Positions 41,744-51,346 of a stretch of DNA of 64,000 nt are shown here, piece by piece; the stretch's first letter is position 1, and each line of letters opens with the position of its first letter. The position numbers and the translations under genes are program-made. The notes under the pieces were generated by a model. That model saw nothing but the letters and a program-made list of their open reading frames with translations. It ran no database searches and was not told the DNA's origin. Where the stretch lies: positions 1,984,001 to 2,048,000 of the forward strand of contig NZ_CP068760.1 in assembly GCF_016775705.1 (NCBI RefSeq). The letters run 5' to 3'. Source of the DNA: Chryseobacterium cucumeris. GTDB taxonomy: Bacteria > Bacteroidota > Bacteroidia > Flavobacteriales > Weeksellaceae.

Positions 41744-43261
41744 TTACAGCACTACTTTCTGAATCATTTTTACTGCAGACTTTTTGTCTTCCAACGCGTT
41801 CAGTACATCGAAAATTTTGTCTGACCAACCAGCAATAAGATGTACATCATCCTTCCTGATATCAAGCGGCTGTGTACCATAACCTGCAAGGTCAAAAATA
41901 TACAGCTTTGCATGAGGCGCGATGGCTTTGTACTTTTTCCACACGTCTTCGAAAGAGTTTCTGTTTCCTGTGCTATCCCACATCTGGGTATCAGTGAAAA
42001 GCATTACTTTATCCACCTGCTCTTTTCTTTTGATAAGGTCTTCCATCACCAGATAACCGTTGGTGGAATATCCTACTTCACCTTCACGTTTGTAGAAGGC
42101 ATCTACATTCCTTAAAATACCATTTTTCGGCATTGGAACTCTTAGCCAACGGTCACCGAAGATACCCGTTACCACGTTTTTACACTGTGACTGGAGGATC
42201 ATAGACATCAGCAAACCGATATCATACAGCAAAATTTTACTTTTGCTGGAAACTGCTTTCTGCATAGAACCTGACACGTCGGCAGCGATCACCACTGATG
42301 TCTCAAAACCAAAACCTTTGATGTTTCTGGCACTTACCAAAACAGCACTTTCCAGAGCTTCCACTACGGAGGACAGATAAGGAGAATCAAAGTTTTTTAA
42401 TTCTCTGTAAGCCGCCAGGAATCGGAATGGGAGCTGTTTTGAATTGGTTACAGCTCTTTCATCGGAAAGGTATCTGCACACTTTGTTCATCGCATCAGAC
42501 GATACATTAGCTTCCAGAATATTCCTCAGGTTTCTCATGGTTGCCATATAACCCAGTTTGTTGCTGAAGATCAGCTCTTCCCATTTGTTTTTGAAAGCCA
42601 GTTTTCTTTCTGCATCATTAGCAAACTTTGTCTGGCCTAGAACGGAAAGTTCCACTTCCCACGTATAAGGAGTTTCCAGTGTATTGTTGGCAATTTTGTT
42701 GAAAACTGCTTGTTGGTTTTCATCCTTAGCTTTCGGGTGAACCAGAAATAATGCATCTTTCAGCGTTACTTCTGCTTTTCTGTTGTATTTGGCAAACTGA
42801 TATTCATCAAATTTATTGAATGATTTTACCAGTCCTTTCTGAATCTGCTTGGATAGTTTGTTCAGCTTCTTTGTATCGGTTCTTTTATTGGCAAGCTGGT
42901 AGTACGCCAGCAATTCTGTGATTTCATCCGCTCTCTGCACGACTCCATCTACTGTTTTGCTTACAAGGTCTGTACCGGAAATCTGCTTTGCCAGTTCAGT
43001 TGTCAAAACCAATGGAATAGACCTTAAGTACATATCTTTTCTTGCATATACGGCCAGCTTTGCCACAAATTCAGGATCATTTTTTTTGATCAGAGACTGG
43101 ATTCTTCCTAATCTGTCATTTCCTTTTTCGTAGTTGGCATCTGACAGTCCTGTTGTAACAACAGCACTATACAGTTCTTCTGCAGGTGTCATGGCATATG
43201 CTTTTGTACCTTCGTAGTTTGGTACTACTTTAGTTTCTTTTTTTAAAAAATTAAATTTCAT
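41744..43261 (-). CDS. rsr: TROVE/vWA protein, Ro60 (Rsr) orthologue
   Basis: 505 aa from the ATG at 43261. Residues 1-290 are the HEAT-like TROVE ring: TPAEELYSAVVTTGLSDANY, FVAKLAVYARKDMYLRSIPL, KDALFLVHPKAKDENQQAVF and MATMRNLRNILEANVS. Residues 320-500 are a von Willebrand A domain with an intact MIDAS (IAADVSGSMQ: D328, S330, S332; LFTDTQMW). Ro proteins form a ring that binds Y RNA outside and misfolded RNA ends inside, and with PNPase or RtcB act in RNA quality control and repair. Tandem tRNA-mimic RNAs follow on the same strand, fitting this role. Confidence 0.93.
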   Translation of the reverse strand: MKFNFLKKETKVVPNYEGTKAYAMTPAEELYSAVVTTGLSDANYEKGNDRLGRIQSLIKKNDPEFVAKLAVYARKDMYLRSIPLVLTTELAKQISGTDLVSKTVDGVVQRADEITELLAYYQLANKRTDTKKLNKLSKQIQKGLVKSFNKFDEYQFAKYNRKAEVTLKDALFLVHPKAKDENQQAVFNKIANNTLETPYTWEVELSVLGQTKFANDAERKLAFKNKWEELIFSNKLGYMATMRNLRNILEANVSSDAMNKVCRYLSDERAVTNSKQLPFRFLAAYRELKNFDSPYLSSVVEALESAVLVSARNIKGFGFETSVVIAADVSGSMQKAVSSKSKILLYDIGLLMSMILQSQCKNVVTGIFGDRWLRVPMPKNGILRNVDAFYKREGEVGYSTNGYLVMEDLIKRKEQVDKVMLFTDTQMWDSTGNRNSFEDVWKKYKAIAPHAKLYIFDLAGYGTQPLDIRKDDVHLIAGWSDKIFDVLNALEDKKSAVKMIQKVVL

Positions 43262-43321
43262 GGTTACTGTTTTTATTGTTAAACATGGGAAGAATTGATA
43301 CTTCCTCTCTGATTTCTGATG

Positions 43322-43354
43322 CAAAGTAAAAACAGTATTACGTAATCTTTTTGC
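43322..43354 (-). promoter_or_regulatory. Promoter element of the Ro60 gene: GATTACGTA + 13 nt + TTTG
   Basis: On the minus strand GATTACGTA (43347-43339), then 13 nt, then TTTG (43325-43322) within TTACTTTG. A degenerate half-site TGCGCAA stands 5 nt before TTACGTA, as TACGTAA does at Y2. No -33 TTTG is found at the normal spacing. Confidence 0.7.
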
Positions 43355-43657
43355 GCAGGAAATTTTTCTTTGATTTTTTTATTTTTAATCTGATTCTCGC
43401 AGATTTTAAGTTTTGGTTAAAGCCGACTGAAAGGTGCTATATTTGAAAGGCGGGCTAAAACCAACTCTATTGTGTACTATATTGAAATTATTATAACACA
43501 GAAAACACAGATGCTGTAGGAATAAAATTGAATTCTTCATTCATCATTTATAATTCATCATTATAAAATCCTTCTATTATTCATTTTAATTAAAGAAATC
43601 GTCTATGCGGAATTTTCAGATAAGAGTTTTCTAGCTTTGTTTTATTAAAATTAAGCT
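43355..43657. other. Spacer between the Ro60 and VOC genes
   Basis: No gene seen. It contains short A/T repeats near 43530-43570 (AATTCTTCATTCATC, ATAATTCATCATTA) and the promoter region of the VOC gene on the plus strand. Confidence 0.4.
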
Positions 43658-44110
43658 ATGATTAAAGGAATATACGAGACTCATATTCAGGTGAGCAATC
43701 TGGAAAATGCAATACAGTTTTACACGGAAGTATTAGGATTAAAACTGGCTCACAAAGATGAAACCAGACCTATTGCTTTTCTATGGGCGGGAGAAGGAAA
43801 ACAATTTATGCTGGGGCTTTGGGAGCAAAAGGAGAATCTTCAGACCAGACATTTTGCTTTTTCCAGCAGTAAAGAAGATATTTTGAATTATTCTGTAGAA
43901 TTTCTTGAAAAAAAGGATTTAAAACCTTACAATTTTCTAAAAAACGGAACTGTAGAGCCTATGGTATTTGCATGGATGCCTGCATTGGCAATTTACTTTA
44001 ATGATCCAGATGGAAATCAGCTTGAATTTATTTCTATTCTGGAGGGTGAAGGCAGACCGGAACTGGGAGTACTGAGCTATGAGGAATGGATGAAGCAGAC
44101 TGGTAATTAA
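43658..44110 (+). CDS. VOC-family (glyoxalase-like) protein
   Basis: 150 aa. Two beta-alpha-beta-beta-beta units: GIYETHIQVSNLENAIQFYT, EVLGLKLAHKDETRP, and ALAIYFNDPDGNQLEFISIL. Metal-ligand-type residues are His9 and the Glu in NQLEFI. VOC enzymes include dioxygenases and fosfomycin- or thiol-type resistance proteins; the ending ELGVLSYEEWMKQ occurs in several uncharacterised members. Plus-strand gene inside the minus-strand island, probably unrelated to RNA repair. Confidence 0.88.
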   Translation: MIKGIYETHIQVSNLENAIQFYTEVLGLKLAHKDETRPIAFLWAGEGKQFMLGLWEQKENLQTRHFAFSSSKEDILNYSVEFLEKKDLKPYNFLKNGTVEPMVFAWMPALAIYFNDPDGNQLEFISILEGEGRPELGVLSYEEWMKQTGN

Positions 44111-44193
44111 TAAGACACTACTACAACACAGTGGCGCAAGATGTTGCGCCTTTGTGCTGCTCAACAAAATGATAAGATGAGCATCAGCAGTAT

Positions 44194-45537
44194 TTAAACA
44201 TTAACCAGTTTTTTCACTGCCAATACATGTTTACAGGGACCTCTTTCCCCCTGATATTTACTGAACCACTCACAGGTACAGCGTTCTTTTTCTTCCTGAA
44301 TGATTACTGTATGATGTACACCGGTTCCTCTTACTCTGGCTTCTGTTCTTTCTTTATTATTATTCAAGATTTCTACTTTTCCGTCTTCAATCAATTTTTC
44401 CGCATTTTTTATGCGGGGATTAAGCCCGATAATCCGGCTTAATTTAAATGGAAGTCTGCGATAGAAAAATTCCCTGTCATCAAGATCGTAACCGAGTAAT
44501 CCCATTGCAGCAAGCCTGCCGGTACTATTTTCAACTTTGTCAAAACTGATATTCTCTTCCAGAGCAAGCGTGGCAGGATTAAAGGACTGGTTGGCATAGG
44601 CATATTTATCCAAGGCGTCAATCCATTCGTCGGGAACATCCGAAATCAGGCTATCTAACACTGCGCCTTCCCCTGAGAAACCTCTCCAGCATTCTCTAGA
44701 TAAAGAAAAACTGAAACGGATATTCCCCATACTGAGCTGCCATGTTACGGACTGCATGTTGGCATGTGCAAATACCTGCATAGAATCAATATAAGGAAGA
44801 AGAGGCTCTAAAAGACGAAGCCTGTGAATTCCTCCTATGCAAACAGAATCTGTAGATTGTACCGGAGAAAAGATGGGTTTATTTCCGCGTACAATTAAGT
44901 AATAATCTGACTTTACCACTCCTTTCGGCATTCCTCTAAACAATTGCTGCGTCTGGATTCTATTGAAGGTGTAGCGTTTCACTGATTCTGATAAATAGAC
45001 CTGAACGGTCCCCAATCCTTTGATCCATTTTACAGGCAATGGGACTTTTCTTTCTATTATTTTATTTTCTTCCTGATAAATCCCAACTTCTTTTTGCCCT
45101 ACAGAAAGCATAATTTTTCCATTCGGACGGATACTTCCCAAAGCATTTATCATAGGCTGATTGAAATCCACATTTGTTGTTCCGTTTTCAAGAAACTCTC
45201 CATCCAATCCATCAGGCAGTACATCTACTCTTGCATACACTCCTGCACAATGAGAAAAGCCTTCAAATCGTACTCTCCCATTTCCTGCTGTCACTATAGG
45301 ATCTTTAAGGTGTGCCATCTGAAGCGGCGACAGATTAAAACTGGATTTCACAATGTTGGAAAGTGTGATCAGACATCGGGCCAAAATAAAGGGCTGCCCT
45401 ACATTTCCCCAAAAGAAACAGGGCGCATCAGTATTTTTATATACCTCATTGTATTTGGCGAGGAACAACTCTTCAAGCGCACCTGTCCTAACTAAAGAGG
45501 ATGCTCCTGAATAGTTGTAAATAAGCGTATCTTCCAT
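44194..45537 (-). CDS. SWIM zinc-finger protein
   Basis: 447 aa. The C-terminal SWIM finger is ERCTCEWFSKYQGERGPCKH: CxC then CxH zinc ligands. The remainder is a mixed domain (LFRGMPKGVVKSDYYLIVRG, SMGNIRFSFSLSRECWRGFS) without a domain I recognise. SWIM fingers bind nucleic acid or protein partners. Its gene starts 3 nt after the 898-aa gene, and this pair resembles SWIM/helical-repeat pairs found with MoxR/vWA or Ro-type systems in other bacteria. Confidence 0.8.
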   Translation of the reverse strand: MEDTLIYNYSGASSLVRTGALEELFLAKYNEVYKNTDAPCFFWGNVGQPFILARCLITLSNIVKSSFNLSPLQMAHLKDPIVTAGNGRVRFEGFSHCAGVYARVDVLPDGLDGEFLENGTTNVDFNQPMINALGSIRPNGKIMLSVGQKEVGIYQEENKIIERKVPLPVKWIKGLGTVQVYLSESVKRYTFNRIQTQQLFRGMPKGVVKSDYYLIVRGNKPIFSPVQSTDSVCIGGIHRLRLLEPLLPYIDSMQVFAHANMQSVTWQLSMGNIRFSFSLSRECWRGFSGEGAVLDSLISDVPDEWIDALDKYAYANQSFNPATLALEENISFDKVENSTGRLAAMGLLGYDLDDREFFYRRLPFKLSRIIGLNPRIKNAEKLIEDGKVEILNNNKERTEARVRGTGVHHTVIIQEEKERCTCEWFSKYQGERGPCKHVLAVKKLVNV

Positions 45538-45540
45538 GAT

Positions 45541-48237
45541 CTATTTTTTCAGGAGTAGATTACAGATTTTTTTAAGGCTAGAGTTTTCTTTCCAGTGGTT
45601 TAATTTTTCAAGTACTTCTTTAGGAACCAATGAATGATTCAATGCCAATACTTCATGGTAAATTTCCAGAATTCTTTTCAGATTGGTAACCGGTTCTTCC
45701 ATTTGAAGTACAATATTGGTAATCAATTCCTCGAGAGCAGTATTATGATTTTTGCTTACATTCAGCATGTGATGCTGCATAAGATCTGTCAATCTTTTCA
45801 CCGGCGCCCACTCCAGTTTTTCGTGCAGACCAATCACTCTTCCCAGCCTTGCGTTATCCATCATCTGACAGGAAACATGTTCAAGCCAGATTTCAGCAGC
45901 AGTTCCTCGGATGGTTTTATCACCATCCAGGAAAATAGTCCCAAGAAACAGATAACCAATTTCATCCAGAGGTTTCTTGATCTGATACAGTGTATTGGCA
46001 GTATTCAAAACAAGGTTTCTTTCAAAAACTTCTGCAATTCCTGAATAGAAAAGACAGTACTTGATAACTTTCGCCAGAGCATTGGCAGGCGTATTGGGAA
46101 AGCACAGCATCAGTGCAGGAATTTCATTAAGCTCTTTCTGCTCTGCTACAAAATATTCCAGGAACAAAGGTTCTTTTCTTTTTTCGAGATGATATTTTGG
46201 AATCGTAATATTCAGCTCTACCGGATAGTATGAGTTTTTCTTATTGTCAATGGTCTTCCATTGGTAAGCCCCTGAAAAGAATTCCACAGGAATATTTTCA
46301 TATCCGAAACTTCTGAATTCTTCAAAAACAGTGTCAGGTGAACGTGTAATTCCGGCTGTCATCCACCATGAAGGATGTATAAACTTGCCTTCCGGTTTTT
46401 CATTTTTACCAAAGAAGAAAAGCAACAATTCTCTATATTCACCCTTTAGTCTTTTCTCTGTTTCTGCAACAGCTTCTGAAGTATCATCCAAAGCACAGCG
46501 CTGCAGGGCCAGCTGAATATCCAGATGATGAGGCTCTGTATTACTATTCTGATAATTCTCTAATCTCTCAACGAGAGTCACAGGGGAAATCCAGCATGGC
46601 GCGTGGGTGATAGGAAATAACAAAGGCAGTTTATCCCCGGATTTTATTTTTTCAACAGCATATACAGCGATCTCTTTAAAAGCCTGTCTTGCAGGACAAT
46701 CTGCTCCAACATCTTCTATCGGGCCCAGTTTCTTCTGATAATTGGAATAAGACTCTCTTGTTATTTCTTCCTCCCTTGTTTTCTGATATATTTTTTCCAG
46801 ATTCTTTAACTGAACCGGATATTTTTCCATTAATACCAGCCCATAATTGATAATAGCATTGCACAGCAAAACATTCAGATAAGGAACTTCCCATTTTGCA
46901 ATGGTTTTACAGGCCTTTAAAAATACAGGTTCCATCAGTTTCACAGAATCTTCATCCACATCTCCGGCAAACCTGATAAATCCAGTCAAAGCAATATCAC
47001 AATGATAGCTATACGGATCGTCCATTGCCAAAGGCAGATAGAACATCAGATCTTCAAAATTCTGAAGTACCTGCACTGCATTTTCATCTGTAGCCAGCAA
47101 TCGTTTTTCCGAAGCTATAGCTTCCAGTTCCGGCTGTTTTTCTTCAATATATTTTACTAAAAGCGGACGTACATTCGTCAATATATTATCTGAATAGTGA
47201 GAAAGTGCCTCAATCATATTTTCTGAAGCCGGTATGTATTTAAGAATGATCTTTGCTGCTTTTGACTGTATGCCATCATCTTTACTAACAAACGCTGTAC
47301 TTAAAGCCACTCCGAGCATATCCGGATCTACCTTCTTTCTCTGAAATATTTTTTCAGTAAGTCCCAGGCTGGAAACCACCACTGTTTTTACTTCTGAACT
47401 CAGCAAATTCGGAAGGTAATGCGAAAATTCTTCATTTTTAAATTCAGCAGCCCCAACAATTTTTTTCAGGTGGGATAATATTGTATTCACGGCTTTTGAC
47501 TGTGAAGAAACAAGGCCTGCAAGCAGTTCATCCTGCAGATCAGATAATTCTTCTTCTGTTGGTTTTAATGATGTAAAAGCATCCATAAACCAGCCCGTGA
47601 CATTTTTATTAAAGTTTCTGTTGGAAGCCAGAAGGCATTCTTTCAGGAATCTTTTCCTTTCAATTTTCTTCTCAGCAATGAGCTTTTGAACAATGGGAAA
47701 CCATTCTTTACGGAAGGGTAAAGATTTGGAAGGAAATTCACATAAATACCAGAAATGTGTATTCAGTGTTTCAGGATAACGGTCAAGATCAGCTGGATAA
47801 TTACTCAGGTGATGTCCCAATAATTCAGGTTTGGGCTGTACATATCCTTTCTCTGACCATCCTAAAATATCTTTATAATTGAAGGCTGTAAATTCTGCTT
47901 CAACCGATTCATTGATAAAGTCTGAAAACCAGTCCGGGCATCCCCATTCCAATATCTGCTCGGTCTGTTCTGCATTGCGGAAAAGGCTCCAGTAATTTTT
48001 ACCAAAATTCTTTTTGTCCATACATACAAAAGAAGCTATATCTATAATGGAATGCTGGTTCACAGATCCTGCCGTGTGGTAGGAGTTTTTAGTCATTACA
48101 ATTTTACTGATCTCACGGTCCATTTTCTTGATAGAGGGTATCAGTGTTTTCCTTTCTTCAATGCTAAGCTCTTTTAGAAAGGGAATAATCTCATGTACTT
48201 TTTCCTCATTAAGGATCTCATAAAGTCTTTCTTTCAT
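45541..48237 (-). CDS. Large helical-repeat protein (DUF6493-like), SWIM partner
   Basis: 898 aa, almost all helical with HEAT-like periodicity (LLSSEVKTVVVSSLGLTEKI, SKAAKIILKYIPASENMIEA, LMEPVFLKACKTIAKWEVPY). The C-terminal half (RLTDLMQHHMLNVSKNHNTA) and the pairing with a SWIM gene fit the DUF6493-type proteins, but that name is by resemblance only. No catalytic motif seen. Likely a scaffold that binds RNA, protein or the SWIM subunit. Preceded by a 106-aa gene with a 5-nt gap. Confidence 0.65.
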   Translation of the reverse strand: MKERLYEILNEEKVHEIIPFLKELSIEERKTLIPSIKKMDREISKIVMTKNSYHTAGSVNQHSIIDIASFVCMDKKNFGKNYWSLFRNAEQTEQILEWGCPDWFSDFINESVEAEFTAFNYKDILGWSEKGYVQPKPELLGHHLSNYPADLDRYPETLNTHFWYLCEFPSKSLPFRKEWFPIVQKLIAEKKIERKRFLKECLLASNRNFNKNVTGWFMDAFTSLKPTEEELSDLQDELLAGLVSSQSKAVNTILSHLKKIVGAAEFKNEEFSHYLPNLLSSEVKTVVVSSLGLTEKIFQRKKVDPDMLGVALSTAFVSKDDGIQSKAAKIILKYIPASENMIEALSHYSDNILTNVRPLLVKYIEEKQPELEAIASEKRLLATDENAVQVLQNFEDLMFYLPLAMDDPYSYHCDIALTGFIRFAGDVDEDSVKLMEPVFLKACKTIAKWEVPYLNVLLCNAIINYGLVLMEKYPVQLKNLEKIYQKTREEEITRESYSNYQKKLGPIEDVGADCPARQAFKEIAVYAVEKIKSGDKLPLLFPITHAPCWISPVTLVERLENYQNSNTEPHHLDIQLALQRCALDDTSEAVAETEKRLKGEYRELLLFFFGKNEKPEGKFIHPSWWMTAGITRSPDTVFEEFRSFGYENIPVEFFSGAYQWKTIDNKKNSYYPVELNITIPKYHLEKRKEPLFLEYFVAEQKELNEIPALMLCFPNTPANALAKVIKYCLFYSGIAEVFERNLVLNTANTLYQIKKPLDEIGYLFLGTIFLDGDKTIRGTAAEIWLEHVSCQMMDNARLGRVIGLHEKLEWAPVKRLTDLMQHHMLNVSKNHNTALEELITNIVLQMEEPVTNLKRILEIYHEVLALNHSLVPKEVLEKLNHWKENSSLKKICNLLLKK

Positions 48238-48242
48238 GGGCT

Positions 48243-48563
48243 TTAATTTGATGTATAAATTTGTTTCAGGTTATTCGTTTTATTCCATTCTTCAGGCAGT
48301 TTGATAAGAGCTTTCTCTGGTTCAAACCCATTATACTTTAACAGTTCATGATAGAGCCCGTACTTTTTGTTATTAAAAACCGTTTTCCCAGCTGCTGAAA
48401 GAATGGAGGTCAGCAGTTTTCCTTTATATTTTTTAAAATTGTTTGAAGACCGCTTGTTAAAAAGGGTCTCAAAAGCCGTAACACAGGGAGTTTCATATTT
48501 ATTAAACAGTCCCGGAGACAGAAATAAATAAGGCCTCTCCATGAAAAGTAAATTCATCTTCAT
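48243..48563 (-). CDS. Small hypothetical protein, first gene of the SWIM operon
   Basis: 106 aa starting MKMNLLFMERPYLFL. Basic (KRSSNNFKKYKGKLLTSILS), no domain recognised, no clear signal. It is placed 5 nt before the 898-aa gene, which supports it being real. Moderately confident; the start codon may be the internal ATG of MERPYLFLS. Confidence 0.55.
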   Translation of the reverse strand: MKMNLLFMERPYLFLSPGLFNKYETPCVTAFETLFNKRSSNNFKKYKGKLLTSILSAAGKTVFNNKKYGLYHELLKYNGFEPEKALIKLPEEWNKTNNLKQIYTSN

Positions 48564-49243
48564 TTCAACATTTAAAACTATTTCAAATCCTTCACTACAA
48601 CATTAATACACAGTATTTTATAACAGCAGTTTTTTCCTGTGAAAACAAAGTCTTTAAAACAGGAAGTCCTATATAAAATTGTCATCAGTCCATCATCTTA
48701 AAGATCCGGACAAAAATTGAATAAATTATTTAATAAAAAATGTTTTCAGGGGTGTAACTTTTAAAGAATCCGATGGCAAAATCAAATGATATCTTGTCTA
48801 TCCGGATTTTTCTTTGTACTCATGACCTGCTTTGCAGCCAATAACAGTTTAAATATTTTACCTTAAAACTTTCATTACTAAACATCCATTTATTCTCATT
48901 GGCTAAAATAAAAAAAAATGACTGACAGACAGTAAATTATCCCATAAAAGTGATTTTTTTAACAAATATTAAGTTAATAAAACAATAGTTGATAACGCTC
49001 TCAGTACAATAAAAATAATTCCCTGTTTAAAGATATAAAATTAAAAAAAATAGCTAAAAGCTCTATATTGTGATATTTACACAACATTTGGTGTCTTATT
49101 TTTAGTATTGATGATGGCTTACAACAAAATTATCTTACCGTACCGATACGTTAATTTTATTTAAAATAATAAATAGAGGATAGCCATTCAATAAATTTTA
49201 TATATTTGCAAAACAAAATACTTGACAACTCAAACACTTTTCA
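48564..49243. other. 680-nt divergent promoter region
   Basis: No gene recognised. It lies between the minus-strand SWIM operon and the plus-strand MarR operon and must hold both promoters. TATATTTG at 49201-49208 is an exact TAnnTTTG box 36 nt before the MarR start codon. A TACCGTACCGATACG string near 49137-49151 is a short direct repeat and a possible operator. Confidence 0.5.
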
Positions 49244-49669
49244 ATGATAAGCACAGAATTATTACTTTTAATAAACATCAATAAACTACAGTCCGTAATT
49301 GCCAGAAAATTTGACTCTCTGAGTGTTCATGGTCTGGGATTCAATGACTTTGTTATTCTTTATGTGCTCTATTCTTCCTCTGAGAGCAGAATGAGGAGAA
49401 TAGATCTTGCTGAAAGAATAGGTCTTACGGCATCGGGAGTCACCCGGTTATTGAATCCATTGGAAAAAATCGGACTGGTATCCAGAGAAAGCAACGAAAG
49501 AGATGCCCGCGTAAGTTATGTGGTCATCACTCCTAATGGTAAAAAGATATTTGAAGAAGCTAAGCTAAGCGCAGAAAATATTACTAAAGAAATTCTTTCT
49601 TCCAAAAAAGGTAAATCTCTACGCATGGTCAATGAGCTTTTATTTGATTTGGGAGGAAATATCCAATAA
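49244..49669 (+). CDS. MarR-family transcriptional regulator
   Basis: 141 aa. Winged helix: MRRIDLAERIGLTASGVTRL, LNPLEKIGLVSRESNERDAR, VSYVVITPNGKKIFEEAK. The RESNERDAR wing is typical of MarR. First gene of a four-gene operon: MarR, GIY-YIG-like, DUF1330-like, alpha/beta hydrolase. MarR proteins respond to phenolic or oxidant ligands, so this operon may be induced by such compounds. Confidence 0.9.
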   Translation: MISTELLLLININKLQSVIARKFDSLSVHGLGFNDFVILYVLYSSSESRMRRIDLAERIGLTASGVTRLLNPLEKIGLVSRESNERDARVSYVVITPNGKKIFEEAKLSAENITKEILSSKKGKSLRMVNELLFDLGGNIQ

Positions 49670-49676
49670 TGAAAAG

Positions 49677-50015
49677 ATGAAAAATGCATTAAAAAAACAA
49701 CTAAGAGAAAAAGCAAAAGACCATACAACAACAATGGGAGTTCTTGCTGTTACCAACAAATTAAATGGTAAACAATATGTTCAGGCTTCTTTACATCTGG
49801 AAGCGCTGGTGAATAAGATGAAATTTCTGCTAAACGGAGGCATGTTTACAAATCCTCAGTTACAGAAGGAATGGACAGAATCGGGAAGTGATTCTTTTAC
49901 CTTTGAGTTTGCAGTTGTTGTTCCGGATCAGAACAATGAATTTATCAACTACCGAAAAGAGGTTCAAAAGGCTGAACAGTCTTATATTTCCGGACTCACT
50001 ACAGGATTATATTAA
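49677..50015 (+). CDS. GIY-YIG-like protein with altered signature
   Basis: 112 aa from the ATG at 49677, 7 nt after the MarR stop. The first strand pair, MGVLAVTNKLNGKQYVQASL, aligns with the GIY-YIG core (GIYxIxNxxNGKxYIG), but the first Tyr is Leu and the IG is VQ. The helical rest (FLLNGGMFTNPQLQKEWTES, FEFAVVVPDQNNEFINYRKE) is as in family members found in MarR operons of Bacteroidota. Probably not an active nuclease; role unknown. Confidence 0.7.
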   Translation: MKNALKKQLREKAKDHTTTMGVLAVTNKLNGKQYVQASLHLEALVNKMKFLLNGGMFTNPQLQKEWTESGSDSFTFEFAVVVPDQNNEFINYRKEVQKAEQSYISGLTTGLY

Positions 50016-50019
50016 AGTG

Positions 50020-50457
50020 ATGTCAAAAAAATATCTATCTCCAACTTTTGAGGCAGGTAAACATCTGTTTACTAAAAATATAGAAGGAGCCATTATTAAC
50101 CTCAATCTGATCAGATTAAAAAAAGAAGCAGATTATTCAGACTATCCGGATCTGAAGCCCAATGAAAAATCAAGCGGTTTGGATGCCTATCTTACCTATA
50201 TCAGGGAAACCGAACCTTATTTAAAGGAAAGCGGCGGAGAAATTTTGTTTATTGGAAAAGGAGATCAGTTTCTGATAGGTCCTGAAAGTGAATATTGGGA
50301 TCTGTGCCTCTTAATCAAACAAAAAAGTGTTAATGATTTTTTCGGTTTCGAAAAAAATGAAGCTTATATGAAAATAATGGGTCACAGAATGGCTGCAGTA
50401 GAGGATTCAAGGCTTTTACCATTGGAAGAAATAGTATTAAATACACAAAGGGATTAA
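50020..50457 (+). CDS. DUF1330-like small protein
   Basis: 145 aa from the ATG at 50020, 4 nt after the previous stop. IEGAIINLNLIRLKKEADYS and SKxxxYxTYIRETEPYLKE-type blocks plus GEILFIGKGDQFLIGPESEYWD resemble the DUF1330 family, which has a ferredoxin-like dimeric barrel. No catalytic residues assigned. Part of the MarR operon; the next gene starts directly after its stop. Confidence 0.6.
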   Translation: MSKKYLSPTFEAGKHLFTKNIEGAIINLNLIRLKKEADYSDYPDLKPNEKSSGLDAYLTYIRETEPYLKESGGEILFIGKGDQFLIGPESEYWDLCLLIKQKSVNDFFGFEKNEAYMKIMGHRMAAVEDSRLLPLEEIVLNTQRD

Positions 50458-51342
50458 ATGAAAACAGTCAAAATGAATGAGGTGGAATTATGCTATGAGG
50501 TATTGGGTGAGAAAAATCCTGATACCATTGTATTAATTTCCGGATTGGGAAGTCAGATGATCCGTTGGGATCATACATTCTGTGATCTTTTGGTTGAAAA
50601 AGGATTCAGGGTTATCCGGTTTGATAACAGAGATTCGGGGAGTTCTGTTTTTAATACAAAAAGGGAAATACCTTCTGATAAAAGCATTGAAGAGATTTTT
50701 GCGATGCTCAGTAAAGAAGGGATTCCTTATTCTTTAATGAATATGGCGGATGATGTTATCGGTCTTCTTAATCATTTAAATATTGAAAAAGCTCATATTG
50801 CAGGACGTTCCATGGGAGGAATTATTGCACAGCTTTTAGGTTCCTATTATCCTGAAAGAGTTTTATCATTGACGATCATCATGTCTACTTCTATGAATCC
50901 TTCCCTTCCCAAACCTGATCCGGAAGTGATGGCTATGATGACACAGGTGTCTGCTGATCCTGTTCTTCAGAAAGAAGAGTATCTAAGAGAAAAGATCCGT
51001 TTTGCAAAAAAAATATCGGGTTCGGGATATATTTTTGATTCGAATCAGGAAAAAGCTTTGCTTGAAGAGGAACTTATACGTTCCAGAACCAAAAACGGAA
51101 TTATCCGGCAGCTTTTAGCAATGGGTTCCTTTCAGTATAATCCTGAAGTGCCAAAGAAAATAACTGCTCCAACTTTAATCATTCATGGAACAGACGATCT
51201 GATCTTTCATCCTGATTGCGGAAAAGATATTGCGGATTCTATTCCGGGTGCCGAATGGCTTCTTATTGAAGGGATGGGACATTCTATTCCGAGGGAGCTT
51301 TATGTCTTCATCATTGAAAGAATCTTTGATTTAACAAAATAA
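50458..51342 (+). CDS. Alpha/beta hydrolase
   Basis: 294 aa. Nucleophile elbow AHIAGRSMGGIIAQL (Ser in GxSxG), oxyanion strand TIVLISGLGSQMIRWDHTFC, acid TLIIHGTDDLIFHPDCGKDI, and His in LIEGMGHSIPREL. This is the AB_hydrolase_1 family, and it is similar to aclacinomycin methylesterase-like enzymes. Last gene of the MarR operon. Substrate unknown. Confidence 0.9.
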   Translation: MKTVKMNEVELCYEVLGEKNPDTIVLISGLGSQMIRWDHTFCDLLVEKGFRVIRFDNRDSGSSVFNTKREIPSDKSIEEIFAMLSKEGIPYSLMNMADDVIGLLNHLNIEKAHIAGRSMGGIIAQLLGSYYPERVLSLTIIMSTSMNPSLPKPDPEVMAMMTQVSADPVLQKEEYLREKIRFAKKISGSGYIFDSNQEKALLEEELIRSRTKNGIIRQLLAMGSFQYNPEVPKKITAPTLIIHGTDDLIFHPDCGKDIADSIPGAEWLLIEGMGHSIPRELYVFIIERIFDLTK

Positions 51343-51346
51343 AAAA

